Source: Hymenobacter sp. APR13 (lineage in GTDB: Bacteria > Bacteroidota > Bacteroidia > Cytophagales > Hymenobacteraceae). Taken from it: a DNA stretch of 64,000 nucleotides. The translations under genes and the position numbers were made by a program. This document shows positions 9,888 through 17,136 of the stretch, piece after piece (positions within the stretch are counted from its first letter, which is position 1; every line of letters begins with the position of its first letter). Below the pieces are notes generated by a model. That model saw only the letters and a list, made by a program, of their open reading frames with translations, did not search any database and had not been told where the DNA came from. Location of the stretch: contig NZ_CP006587.1 of the NCBI RefSeq assembly GCF_000737515.1, positions 4,645,001-4,709,000 on the forward strand. The letters are read 5' to 3'.

Positions 9888-10430
9888 ATGAACCATCGTC
9901 TGCATTTACGCTTCGAGCAACTCGAACTCGCCACCACCCATCTGCTGCAAGCGGCGGAAGCGCTCGGCAGCAGCGCCCACCAGTCGCCGGGGCCGGGGCA
10001 ATGGTCGGCGGCGCAGGTGGTGCAGCACCTGCTGGTGTCGGAGGCCGGCATCGAGCAGTATCTTGAAAAAAAGCTGCAGCAGACCGAGGAAATGGAGAAG
10101 GCCGGCGTGCTGCACACGCTGAAGTCGCTGCTGCTGCGGGGGCTGCTGCGGTTGCCGTTCACGCGCTTTAAGGCCCCCCGGCGGCTGGCTGAGCTGACGC
10201 CCGAGCAGGTAGCGCCGCTGCCGGAGCTGCAGGCCGAGTGGCAGTCGATCCGACGGCGGCTGGAGCAGCTGCTCAACGAATATCCCGGCCGCCTTCTCGA
10301 CCGGGCCATCTTCAAGCATCCCCGCTCCGGCATGCTCACCATCTATCAAACCCTGGATTTCATGCTCGACCACGTGCTGCACCACCAGCGCCAGGTAGAG
10401 CGCATTACCAAGGCGCTTAAGAAGGCCTAG
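9888..10430 (+). CDS. DinB family protein
   Basis: A 180-residue four-helix bundle protein of the DinB/YfiT-like superfamily. Seen are LELATTHLLQAAEALGSS, then the family phrase QWSAAQVVQHLLVSEAGIEQ (first metal-ligand His region), and near the C-terminus TLDFMLDHVLHHQRQVERI with the HxxHH-type metal site. Such proteins are metal-dependent thiol (e.g. bacillithiol) transferases or of unknown activity. The ATG at 9888 was chosen over upstream starts because the fold begins there. TAccTTTTGC at 9839-9848 may be the -7 element. Ends with TAG before a strong terminator. Confidence 0.85.
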   Translation: MNHRLHLRFEQLELATTHLLQAAEALGSSAHQSPGPGQWSAAQVVQHLLVSEAGIEQYLEKKLQQTEEMEKAGVLHTLKSLLLRGLLRLPFTRFKAPRRLAELTPEQVAPLPELQAEWQSIRRRLEQLLNEYPGRLLDRAIFKHPRSGMLTIYQTLDFMLDHVLHHQRQVERITKALKKA

Positions 10431-10458
10431 AGGCAAGATTTCACCGTCCCGATTCACC

Positions 10459-10498
10459 AAAAAAGCCCGTCGCACGAGGTTGTGCGACGGGCTTTTTG
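10459..10498. terminator. Strong bidirectional terminator
   Basis: AAAAAAGCCCGTCGCAC and GTGCGACGGGCTTTTT pair almost without loop, between the convergent dinB-like and thioesterase genes. Confidence 0.9.
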
Positions 10499-10520
10499 TG
10501 CGTTTAGATGACAGCAGCCG

Positions 10521-10976
10521 TTAGGCGTCCGGTTTCTTTTCGCGCACGATATCGGCGTAGGTGGCGTGGCGGGTGATGCCGGAGAAGGCGGCGACCAGCT
10601 CGGGCGGGGGCAGCGTGAGCTTGCGCAGGCGCAGATCCATCCAGGCGCCGTCCACCGTAACGGTGGCGGCTTCGCGGCCATCGGCTTTGTAGAGGGTGTG
10701 GATGATGCGCCAGCGGGAGCCGTCGGCGCTGATGCCGCCGAGCTCGGCCGATACGCGGATGGTTTCGCTCATGTGGATTTCCTTGAGAAACCGGGTGTCC
10801 TCGCGAAACAGGATGGGGCCGATTTTCAGCTCGGCGAAGTGCTGCATCGTGAAGCCCTGGTCGGCCAGAAACTCCAGGCGCACCTGGGCGGCGTAGTCGG
10901 TGTAGGCGGAGTGGCGCATGTGCACGTTGGGGTCCATATCGGCCCAGCGCACGGTGTAGGTTTTGCTATAGCTCAT
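10521..10976 (-). CDS. Acyl-CoA thioesterase (4HBT hotdog fold)
   Basis: A 151-residue single hotdog-domain protein. The phrase YTVRWADMDPNVHMRHSAYTDY (near residues 7-28) is the 4-hydroxybenzoyl-CoA thioesterase/YbgC active-site region with the catalytic Asp in DMDPNVHM. Predicted to hydrolyse acyl-CoA thioesters in the cytosol; substrate unknown. Length is standard. Stands between a terminator and the divergently read upstream space, followed on the same strand further upstream by a methyltransferase. Confidence 0.88.
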   Translation of the reverse strand: MSYSKTYTVRWADMDPNVHMRHSAYTDYAAQVRLEFLADQGFTMQHFAELKIGPILFREDTRFLKEIHMSETIRVSAELGGISADGSRWRIIHTLYKADGREAATVTVDGAWMDLRLRKLTLPPPELVAAFSGITRHATYADIVREKKPDA

Positions 10977-11045
10977 GGTAGCAGCGTACTTGATGAAGCA
11001 ACGAAAGGTTGAGGCGGCCCGGCAGCAGGCCTGAGCGCCAGCCGG

Positions 11046-11792
11046 CTAACCGTTGGCCACGGTGAGGCATGCTAGGTACTGCTGCTGCTCGTCTTCGCCC
11101 AGAAACTCTACCTCGTAACCGGCTTCCTGCGCGTAGTCCTGCAGAATGCTGGCATCGGCAAACAGCCAATGGAAGGCGGCGCCCTGCTCGGCCCCATACT
11201 GCATGGTGTAGGTTACTTCGCCGTGGTAAGGGCCGTTGAGGTCGAATACCAGCGCGCCGTCCTCGTCCTCGTAGAGGTAGCTGATGTCGGAAGACGTGGC
11301 CAGAATCTGGCCGCCGGGCGCCAGCAGCTGGCGCGCATGACGCAGAAAGGCGGCCAGTCCATCGAGCGTGCCCACCAGACCCAGGCCGTTCATGAGCATG
11401 AGGATGGTATCGTATTTTTCGTGGGTGAGGGCGGCGTCGCGCAGGTCGTGGTGCGCTACCTGGCGCACGCCGCGGGCCTGCATCACCTGCACGGCCCCGG
11501 CCGAAGCATCAATGGCTTTCACCTCGAAGCCCCGGCTCTGCAGCTCCAGCGCGTGGCAACCGGCCCCGGCGCCCAGGTCGAGCACGCGGCCCTGGCACTG
11601 CTCCAGGGCCTGCCGCTCCAGCTCGGGCATCTCCCAGAGGCTCCGGAAAAAGTAGGACGCCGGCAGGGGCTCCTCCTCGGCTACGTCGCTGAACACGGTA
11701 AGCGTGGCATCCAGGCGGCCATGCAGATAGTCGAGCAGGGCGTGGCCCAATGGATCGGCAGAAACGGGAGTGGCAACGGGGGGCATAGGCAT
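11046..11792 (-). CDS. Class I SAM-dependent methyltransferase
   Basis: A 248-residue Rossmann-type methyltransferase. Motif I is VLDLGAGAGCHALELQSRG (about residues 90-108), with the acidic strand end VKAIDASAGAVQVM, motif II DTILMLMNGLGLV and LLAPGGQILATSSD. The C-terminal 80 residues contain FDLNGPYHGEVTYTMQYG, probably the substrate lid. The methyl acceptor cannot be inferred. TAccTTGC on the minus strand at 11836-11829 is a possible -7 element. Confidence 0.85.
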   Translation of the reverse strand: MPMPPVATPVSADPLGHALLDYLHGRLDATLTVFSDVAEEEPLPASYFFRSLWEMPELERQALEQCQGRVLDLGAGAGCHALELQSRGFEVKAIDASAGAVQVMQARGVRQVAHHDLRDAALTHEKYDTILMLMNGLGLVGTLDGLAAFLRHARQLLAPGGQILATSSDISYLYEDEDGALVFDLNGPYHGEVTYTMQYGAEQGAAFHWLFADASILQDYAQEAGYEVEFLGEDEQQQYLACLTVANG

Positions 11793-11975
11793 CAGGAATA
11801 AAGGAAGAGCCGGCCAGGCTCCGGCGCTGCAAGGTACGGCATCGGGCGGGGCCGCAGTAGTGAGGGCAGTTCAATAAAGTTTCGCATATTTCCGGGGCCG
11901 CACCCGGCTGGCTCGCTATCAATTTCTTATCCCTTGTATGATTGCAGTGCCTTTCGTAGAAGGGTAGCCAGAAAA

Positions 11976-12053
11976 GGAAACGAGGTCACCAACTATCCCT
12001 AAATGCGGGGCTTCGGCCCTGACATTGCGCGTTAGAGACTGTGCCTCGTTTCC
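11976..12053 (+). ncRNA. Structured leader of the IS110 element, candidate bridge RNA
   Basis: An outer stem joins GGAAACGAGGTCAC (11976-11989) to GTGCCTCGTTTCC (12041-12053) with one bulged base. Inside it, 12007-12020 folds as a short hairpin closed by the very stable UUCG tetraloop (GGGC-UUCG-GCCC). The structure lies about 120 bases upstream of an IS110-family transposase start. IS110 elements are known to encode a bridge RNA in a non-coding end that pairs with target and donor DNA; this position and fold fit, but target- and donor-binding loops have not been assigned. Confidence 0.45.
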
Positions 12054-12172
12054 CGTTTTTGCCTGAAGACTGAACAGTATGGAGGGAGCCCGGCGTTGGC
12101 ATCCCGCATTTGTGCAAGGAGAGTTGCGGTAAAAACCGGACTGGCTAGTTCTTCCCCTTTTTTCATTTCCTT

Positions 12173-13264
12173 ATGCCTACCGCCCATCCCTGCACCAGCC
12201 CACTCAAATTTGTCGTGGGCATCGACATTGCGAAAGATACTTTCGTCGCCTGTTTTGGGCAAATTGATGCCCGCCAGCACCTGCGCTTCGGCAAACAGAC
12301 ATCATTCGACAACACGCTGACTGGCTTTGCTGCTTTGCTTAGTTGGACTGAAAAACAAGCGGTGCTGCCGGCTCCCATTTGGTTTGTAGTAGAGGCCACA
12401 GGCGTCTACTACGAAGAACTGGCCTATTTTCTAAGTGATAAGGCGCAAGCACTCAGCGTGCTCCTCCCCAACAAGGCGAAGCATTTTGCACAGAGCACCG
12501 AGCAAAAGAGCAAAACGGACCAACTTGATGCGCGCTTACTCTGCCGGCTCGGGTTGGAGCGTGCCTTGCCTGCCTGGCAACCGCCCTCACCAGCCTTACG
12601 GCAATTACGGGCGCTGGCCCGCGAGCGGCAAAGCTTAACCGGACATGGGGCACGCCTCAAGGTGAAAATCCATGCCTATCAGCACAGCTATCAACCCGAT
12701 GCCCGTTCCCTGTCCCGCTTGGCCACCCAACAAACACTTATTCAGTAGCAGTTGCTCGCCGTTGACCAGGACCTCGCCGCCTTGCTGGAAGCGGAACCCG
12801 AACTTGGTCGCAAGTTGAGACAGCTGACGAGTGTGCCTGGCATCGGTTTGACCACCGCTATCGTGGTCGTCGCCGAAACCAGCGGCTTCGTGCTCGTGGA
12901 TAACGAGCGGCAACTGGCTTCCTACGCCGGGTTGGATGTAGTGCAACGCCAAAGTGGGCTGTTTGCCGGAGCCACGCGCATCTCGCGCCGAGGGAACGTA
13001 CGCTTGCGTACGGCCCTTTATCTACCGGCTATCAGCAGCTTGCGTTACAACCCGCAGCAGATGGCCTTCTATACCCGACTGCGGGCGAGACACCCCAACG
13101 GCAAGCCTGGTGTGATTGCGGTCATGCGCAAACTCCTCCTGCTTTGCTACTCTCTGTGGAAAAATGACCGGATGTACGACCCGCAGTACCACCCCGCAGT
13201 TAACGAATTAGCAGCAGCGCTCGAATCCGTTCACCCCGAAACCAACGAGAAAGCACCAGTTTAG
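12173..13264 (+). pseudogene. IS110-family transposase with internal amber codon
   Basis: One continuous frame of 363 codons apart from a TAG at 12746-12748. The N-terminal DEDD/RuvC-like domain starts VVGIDIAKDTFVACFGQ and includes the EATGVYYE segment and the KSKTDQLDARLLCRLG phrase; the C-terminal Transposase_20 domain has LTSVPGIGLTTAIVVVAET and ISRRGNVRLRTALYL with the Ser of the recombinase site. The break reads LIQ-stop-QLLAVDQDL, so a CAG-to-TAG change is the simplest cause. Known members act as bridge-RNA-guided recombinases; this copy should be inactive unless the amber codon is suppressed. The stop overlaps the convergent GDCCVxC gene by four bases. Confidence 0.9.
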
Positions 13265-13494
13265 CCGCAGCAACTTCCTGAACCTTGTTCCTGAATGGGC
13301 GGACAGGGCACCGAGCCATAAGAGCAGTACACGCAGCAATCACCGGCCAGCGGTTTCAGAACCGTGTGGCAACTCGTGCATTCGTAGAAATATTGACAAG
13401 CGTCGGTCGGCATTTGCTCCGCTTGCGCGTGGCCGCATACCGGGCACGTTAGGACGGAAGTAAGCAACGGGGCCTTTGGTTCGAGCGTAAGCAT
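13261..13494 (-). CDS. GDCCVxC domain-containing protein of mercury operons
   Basis: A 77-residue Cys-rich protein. It has a CPVCGHAQAE knuckle (about 18-27), a second FYECTSCHTVLKP knuckle, and the hallmark GDCCVYCSYGSVPCPPIQ near the end. In other genomes this family (sometimes a selenoprotein with Sec in the GDCC region) lies next to merTP, and it probably binds or passes on Hg(II). Here the motif uses Cys throughout. It is the last gene of a three-gene mercury operon and its stop codon overlaps the end of the IS110 transposase frame. Confidence 0.85.
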   Translation of the reverse strand: MLTLEPKAPLLTSVLTCPVCGHAQAEQMPTDACQYFYECTSCHTVLKPLAGDCCVYCSYGSVPCPPIQEQGSGSCCG

Positions 13495-13508
13495 GGAGCA
13501 GGGGGAGG

Positions 13509-14126
13509 TTAGTTCGTGGCCAGCACTTTGTAGCCAGTGCCGTTAATAGCTTGGGCGACCTGCGCGGCGGGGCTTTTGGCCGCATCAAAGCGGACTTGCG
13601 CTGTGCCCTGGTCGTAGGAAACGGTCACGGCCTGCACGCCCGGCAGCTGCTGCACCGCGTGCTCGACGTGTTTCGCGCAGGCGTCGCAGGTCATGCCCCC
13701 GATGCGGTAGTTCGCCGTTTGCCAGACCGGTCCGGCTGCACTTGCGGCCACTGGAACGGGTGCGACTGGGGTGGGGTACAACTTTGCCCCGTAGTAAGGG
13801 AAGGCCAGCAGCAGCGCCGCCAGTACCGTTACCACACCTAGGAAGACCTTGGACTGCATAAAGGTGGGTTTTGTGTCCACTGTGCAGCCGCAGGCATCGG
13901 CGGCCGGCGCTGGTTTGAGTTGCTGATACCAGGCAAAGCCCAGTGCACCCACGGTAAGGGCTACTGAGTAGGGCCGCAGGGGTTCGAGCCAGGCAAAGGC
14001 CGAGGCCACGCCGCCCAGGCCCCCCAGGACCGCCAGCAGCGGCGTGATGCAGCACAGCGACGCGGCCAGCGCCGCCACCAAGCCGGCCCCGAGCAGGGGT
14101 TTGTTGGAAGAAGGGGAAGTATTCAT
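13509..14126 (-). CDS. merTP: Mercuric transport protein MerTP (fused MerT and MerP)
   Basis: A 205-residue fusion. Residues 1-115 are MerT-like: three membrane helices, the vicinal Cys pair LCCITPL (Cys25-Cys26) in helix 1, and a cytosolic CGC pair around residue 80. Residues 135-205 are a MerP-type HMA domain with GMTCDACAKH (Cys147, Cys150). It takes up Hg(II) across the inner membrane and normally feeds cytosolic MerA reductase, which is not in this window. Overlaps the regulator gene upstream by four bases (ATGA), so the operon is regulator, merTP, GDCCVxC protein. Confidence 0.93.
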   Translation of the reverse strand: MNTSPSSNKPLLGAGLVAALAASLCCITPLLAVLGGLGGVASAFAWLEPLRPYSVALTVGALGFAWYQQLKPAPAADACGCTVDTKPTFMQSKVFLGVVTVLAALLLAFPYYGAKLYPTPVAPVPVAASAAGPVWQTANYRIGGMTCDACAKHVEHAVQQLPGVQAVTVSYDQGTAQVRFDAAKSPAAQVAQAINGTGYKVLATN

Positions 14127-14506
14127 AAGGCCGATTGAAGCGAAGGAGTGGCCGCTAAGCCCGCCAATAGCGGTTGCAGAATGGGTAAATGCGGTTGGCT
14201 GAGGGCATAAAACACGGTCTGGCCGACCTTATGGGCGTGCAGCACGCCCCCATCTTTGAGCTTGCGTAAGTGCTGGGACACGGCCGAGACGGTCATTTGC
14301 AGCACGTCGGCGATGTCGCACACGCACAACTGCTGTTCGTCGGCCAGTAGCAGCAGAATTTTTAGGCGCACCTCGTTGCCGGCCAGGGCTAGGACCGAGG
14401 CCAGGGACTGAAGGGCCGGCTCAACGTGCGCCAATCGCGCCTGGCACTGCTCGATACGGGCCGTATCAGCGAATACCCGGATGCAGGCAGTAGCTTTTTT
14501 AGTCAT
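14123..14506 (-). CDS. ArsR/SmtB-family metalloregulator of the mercury operon
   Basis: A 127-residue winged-helix repressor. The DNA-binding helix is MTVSAVSQHLRKLKDGGVL (about 71-89); the preceding helix carries LCVCDIADVL with Cys61 and Cys63, the ArsR-type metal site, and additional Cys8 and Cys21 near the N-terminus could complete a thiolate site. Expected to repress its own operon and release on Hg(II) binding. The promoter just upstream overlaps a 10-base palindrome that is a likely operator. Replaces the MerR regulator of Proteobacterial mer operons. Confidence 0.9.
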   Translation of the reverse strand: MTKKATACIRVFADTARIEQCQARLAHVEPALQSLASVLALAGNEVRLKILLLLADEQQLCVCDIADVLQMTVSAVSQHLRKLKDGGVLHAHKVGQTVFYALSQPHLPILQPLLAGLAATPSLQSAL

Positions 14507-14512
14507 GGTTAT

Positions 14513-14546
14513 GCAAAGGTACTACTTGCGAATTTAAGCAATTGCT
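14513..14546 (-). promoter_or_regulatory. Mercury operon promoter with palindromic operator
   Basis: On the minus strand the perfect palindrome AGCAATTGCT (14546-14537) contains the -33 TTG, and TACCTTTGC (14521-14513) is an exact -7 element. The start codon at 14506 is only six bases beyond the -7 element, so the transcript would be leaderless or nearly so. Confidence 0.6.
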
Positions 14547-14610
14547 AAAATAAAAAGTTTCTTCTTTTTAAGCTAAAGCGCAGTCTTTGCTTGCATTTCA
14601 TCACAGTATC

Positions 14611-14841
14611 TCATGCGTTAGCCAACTGCTGCAGGCGCCGTTCTATCTCATACTTGCGCTCGTATCCCGAGCCAGCCGCCAAGGTCCACTCTACGGCTTC
14701 TAAAAAATCGGGGAGCGCGAGCAGTTCCACTAACCGTAGTTGGATATCGCGGCGCACGTCGGCGGGCGCGGCCGCCAACTCAACTGCCAGCCCTTTACGA
14801 TTGTCCACTACGTGCACTATGTCTTCCAAGTCCTGACTCAG
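14611..14841 (-). pseudogene. C-terminal part of a nucleotidyltransferase split by a TnpB element
   Basis: Reads LSQDLEDIVHVVDNRKGLAV from the element edge to the stop at 14611, ending RRLQQLANA. The SxDLEDIxxVVDxR phrase is what normally follows KLVALRDRGW in AbiEii-like nucleotidyltransferases, and that N-terminal piece is found on the other side of the inserted element (16135-16598). Joining GACTTAC-GC to CTGAGTCAG restores the frame as DLR-LSQ. Confidence 0.8.
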
Positions 14842-14860
14842 GCTTGACATCCTCTCCCGC

Positions 14861-15910
14861 CTAAAGGCAGGGAGATTCCCTTTGGCGCTGGATGTCCCCA
14901 GCGGAACGCAGGATATTTGCCGCCGCATTCTGGTCCCGGTTGTGTTCCGTTCCACAGGTGCTACAGCCCCACGTTCTTACCCCCAACGCGCTTAGTCCAC
15001 TCGGACCCGTCCTTTCGGAACAGACCGAGCAAGTCACGGTGGAGAACGATTCGTTGACTTCGAGGTACGTGATGCCGAGTCGTAGGCTCTTGTAGGAAAG
15101 CATCGTTTTGAAGTCTGCCCAACCGGCGTCTGACACCGATTTAGCCATTGTTGTCTTTTTGAGTTTGGAACTACTCACATTGCCCACCACCAATACGTCG
15201 TACTCATTGGTCAGCCGCGTGGTTTGCTTGTGGTTCCAGTCTTTGCGCTTGTTCTTAATCTTGGCGTGAATCCGCGTTACCTGCTTTTTCTTGCGGGCAC
15301 GTTGCGCCGTGGCAAGCTGCACTTCAAAGGTGCGCGTCAGGCTTTCGCGTGTGAGTTCTACACCGTCTGAGAGCGTTGCCAGCGTTTTCAACCCGAGGTC
15401 GATACCGGCTTGCTTGCCCGTTGGCGCACGTTCGGGCGTGAGGTCTTCACAGACGAAGTTCACGTACCAGCGCCCTTGCGCATCTTCGGCAAACGAGCCG
15501 AAGCGCACCTTGCCGGGCAATGGACGCGAAGACCAGAAGCGGAACGTATGCCCGTTGTACGTTACGCTATCGGCGCTCACCTTCACGCCCACGGCTTTGA
15601 ACGGTATCCAACCGAGGCTACGCTTGCGGCTACGCCAGTTGAGTTTCGGGCGCTTGAACTGCTTGCCACACTTGGCGTATTCATCCACTACGGCTTGCAC
15701 CGTTTGGCTATGCAAGCCCAGCTCTTTACCAACGCCAGCGGTCAACTTATGCAGGTCGAAGGCAGAAAGCAGCTTGCGGCGAAACGACCACTGATAGGCA
15801 TTGCGCTCGTTGCAGTAGTTCCAGATATCGTTACACGCCCAGCCCAGCTTGCGCAGGCGAACCCGGCAAGCTGAATCTTTGAGGCGGAAACGATACGTGG
15901 TGAGTTTCAT
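14861..15910 (-). CDS. tnpB: TnpB, RNA-guided nuclease of the IS605 family
   Basis: A 349-residue TnpB. The N-terminal domain starts MKLTTYRFRLKDSACRVRLR; the RuvC-I motif is AGIDLGLKTLATLSDG; a zinc knuckle CSVCSERTGPSG...CSTCG lies near the end and RuvC-III is HNRDQNAAANIL. At the position of the usual RuvC-II glutamate (IVxEDL) this protein reads VLVVGNVSSSKL, with no Glu, so it belongs to the group with a relocated or missing catalytic acid. TnpB cleaves the excised donor site guided by an RNA from the element's right end; here that RNA would overlap the 3' part of tnpB and run into the flank at 14841. Confidence 0.9.
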   Translation of the reverse strand: MKLTTYRFRLKDSACRVRLRKLGWACNDIWNYCNERNAYQWSFRRKLLSAFDLHKLTAGVGKELGLHSQTVQAVVDEYAKCGKQFKRPKLNWRSRKRSLGWIPFKAVGVKVSADSVTYNGHTFRFWSSRPLPGKVRFGSFAEDAQGRWYVNFVCEDLTPERAPTGKQAGIDLGLKTLATLSDGVELTRESLTRTFEVQLATAQRARKKKQVTRIHAKIKNKRKDWNHKQTTRLTNEYDVLVVGNVSSSKLKKTTMAKSVSDAGWADFKTMLSYKSLRLGITYLEVNESFSTVTCSVCSERTGPSGLSALGVRTWGCSTCGTEHNRDQNAAANILRSAGDIQRQRESPCL

Positions 15911-15935
15911 TTGATAAACATACGAAACAACATAC

Positions 15936-15944
15936 TATATTTGC
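15936..15944 (+). promoter_or_regulatory. Leaderless promoter of the RHH gene
   Basis: An exact TAtaTTTGC -7 element ends three bases before the ATG at 15948; a TTTG at 15910-15913, 22 bases upstream, overlaps the divergent tnpB start. The two element genes therefore share a 37-base control region. Confidence 0.5.
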
Positions 15945-15947
15945 AAC

Positions 15948-16133
15948 ATGAGCAAGCAAAAACCACCCTATCAAGTGCGTATGTCAGATGAACTTTATGC
16001 GCTTGCGCAAGCCAAAGCGAAAGCCCTTGGCATCTCATTTGCCGCCTACGTGCGCCTGTTAATCGCCAAAGACAGCAACGATTCAGTTCACGTTTCCCAT
16101 CCCCTGCCTAAAGGCCAGGGGCTTTCAACTTAG
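15948..16133 (+). CDS. Small ribbon-helix-helix-like protein of the TnpB element
   Basis: A 61-residue protein starting MSKQKPPYQVRMSDELYALA, with a short beta segment (PYQVRMS) and two helices (ELYALAQAKAKALG, SFAAYVRLLIAK) in the spacing of MetJ/Arc-type repressors. It occupies the place where tnpA is divergent to tnpB in canonical IS605 elements. The last dozen residues and the stop codon are read from the element's end hairpin, so gene and terminal DNA structure overlap. Likely binds the shared promoter region or the element ends; this is inference. Confidence 0.7.
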   Translation: MSKQKPPYQVRMSDELYALAQAKAKALGISFAAYVRLLIAKDSNDSVHVSHPLPKGQGLST

Positions 16134-16134
16134 C

Positions 16135-16598
16135 GTAAGTCCGCCCAGCCCCGGTCGCGTAGCGCCACGAGTTTGGTGGCTACAAAATATACGACACTCA
16201 GGATGCGAATCTCCAGGCCATTTGGCAGGCGGTATATCGTGGCGTGGGCAAATCCGGCGGGATACCAAGGATTACTAAAGCCCAAAATTTCCGGCTCGGT
16301 AGGCATGACGTCCACGGTCATCCCCTGATACGTCCCCCGGCATAATACGCCCGATGCAATGTCGTTTATAAGCCCCAGCGCCCGTAGCTCCTCCTCTAGG
16401 ACGTGGTACGCCGCGCGTGGGGCTATTTCTACGATACAATCAACGTCATACGTCACGCGGGGGCTCGGGTGGTGGCAAAGCACTCGTGCTGTATAGATTT
16501 ACCGTGGCGCCGCCGACGAAAACAATTCGCTCCCGCAGCTTCCCAAGGGCGAAGGCGACTGCCATTAGCTGGGGCAGATTGCGCGATTCAGTTGCCAT
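16135..16598 (-). pseudogene. N-terminal part of an AbiEii-like nucleotidyltransferase, frameshifted
   Basis: Starts at ATG 16598 (MATESRNLPQLMAVAFALGK), goes on with RIVFVGGATVNLYST, the GG nucleotide-binding start of the fold, then needs removal of one base in the G5 run at 16459-16463 (plus-strand view) to continue PRVTYDVDCIVEI, with the DxD catalytic pair. The frame then runs to KLVALRDRGWADLR where the TnpB element begins. So the gene is broken twice. Its start overlaps the stop of the upstream winged-helix gene by 11 bases, as in two-gene AbiE-type toxin-antitoxin units. Confidence 0.8.
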
Positions 16599-17136
16599 TC
16601 GCTGCGCTGACGTGCTGGGTGATGGCGGCCTCTACAAGTTGGGCCGCTACTCGCCGTTCGCGGGGACGGCCTAGCCGCAGAGCATCTACCAGCGCCAGTA
16701 GCTCATAAAGACGGGCATCTTTCTGCGCGGCGGCGGCTACACCTGGGTAAAGCGGCTCAATGGCAGCTCCCCACGCCTCACCCGCAGCATTGGGCCAGAC
16801 GTAAGTCGGTTCTGTCCCAAAGGTTTTATTGAGTGGAGCGGCACTGGAGGCAGTCTGTATGCCGCGTGCCTGTGCGCCGGCATGGGCGGCGAATACGTAG
16901 GGCAAGCCATACAGCAAAAATTCTATCAAGGCCCTTGCCTGCACCTGATGAGAACCCGGATCGGGAGCCAGCAGACGACTGTAACGACACCGGGCCAGCG
17001 CTTCCGACACCTCGGAAGCACTCAATGATAGCTCATTAGCTAACTCCTTACCCAACCACACCCTTGCCTTCGAACTGGCTACCAGCTTCAGCAATAAGAC
17101 AATATCCTGAGGTCGCAACCCGTTAAATTTACGCAT
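16588..17136 (-). CDS. Winged-helix protein paired with the nucleotidyltransferase
   Basis: A 182-residue protein with an N-terminal winged helix (LRPQDIVLLLKLVAS, then LANELSLSASEVSEALARCR as the recognition helix). The rest has HQVQARALIEFLLYGLPYVF and a C-terminal helix region. It resembles the regulators found directly upstream of stand-alone AbiEii-like nucleotidyltransferases and would be the antitoxin or repressor of that pair. The downstream partner is destroyed, so it is now an orphan. A TATATTCGC-like -7 element lies close upstream. Confidence 0.7.
   Translation of the reverse strand: MRKFNGLRPQDIVLLLKLVASSKARVWLGKELANELSLSASEVSEALARCRYSRLLAPDPGSHQVQARALIEFLLYGLPYVFAAHAGAQARGIQTASSAAPLNKTFGTEPTYVWPNAAGEAWGAAIEPLYPGVAAAAQKDARLYELLALVDALRLGRPRERRVAAQLVEAAITQHVSAANGN

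Larger units (their letters stand above)
14842..16134 (-). mobile_element. IS200/IS605-type element with tnpB, without tnpA
   Basis: About 1,291 bp inserted in a nucleotidyltransferase gene. Two bases (GC) are shared by both junctions, so the exact ends are either 14842-16132 or 14844-16134. Both ends carry imperfect hairpins with the identical core GCCTAAAGGC: CTCCC..GGGAG at 14854-14874 and CCCCT..AGGGG at 16101-16121, as usual for single-strand transposons of this family. On the coding strand the left end follows TTAC (16138-16135), a known target tetranucleotide of this family, and there is no target duplication. It carries tnpB and a divergent ribbon-helix-helix gene; Y1 transposase TnpA must be supplied in trans. 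Confidence 0.85.

Noticed and set aside
15936..16133. CRISPR array or Cas12 locus near the TnpB gene
   Set aside because: No direct repeats with regular spacers; the end hairpins and insertion junctions show a transposon.
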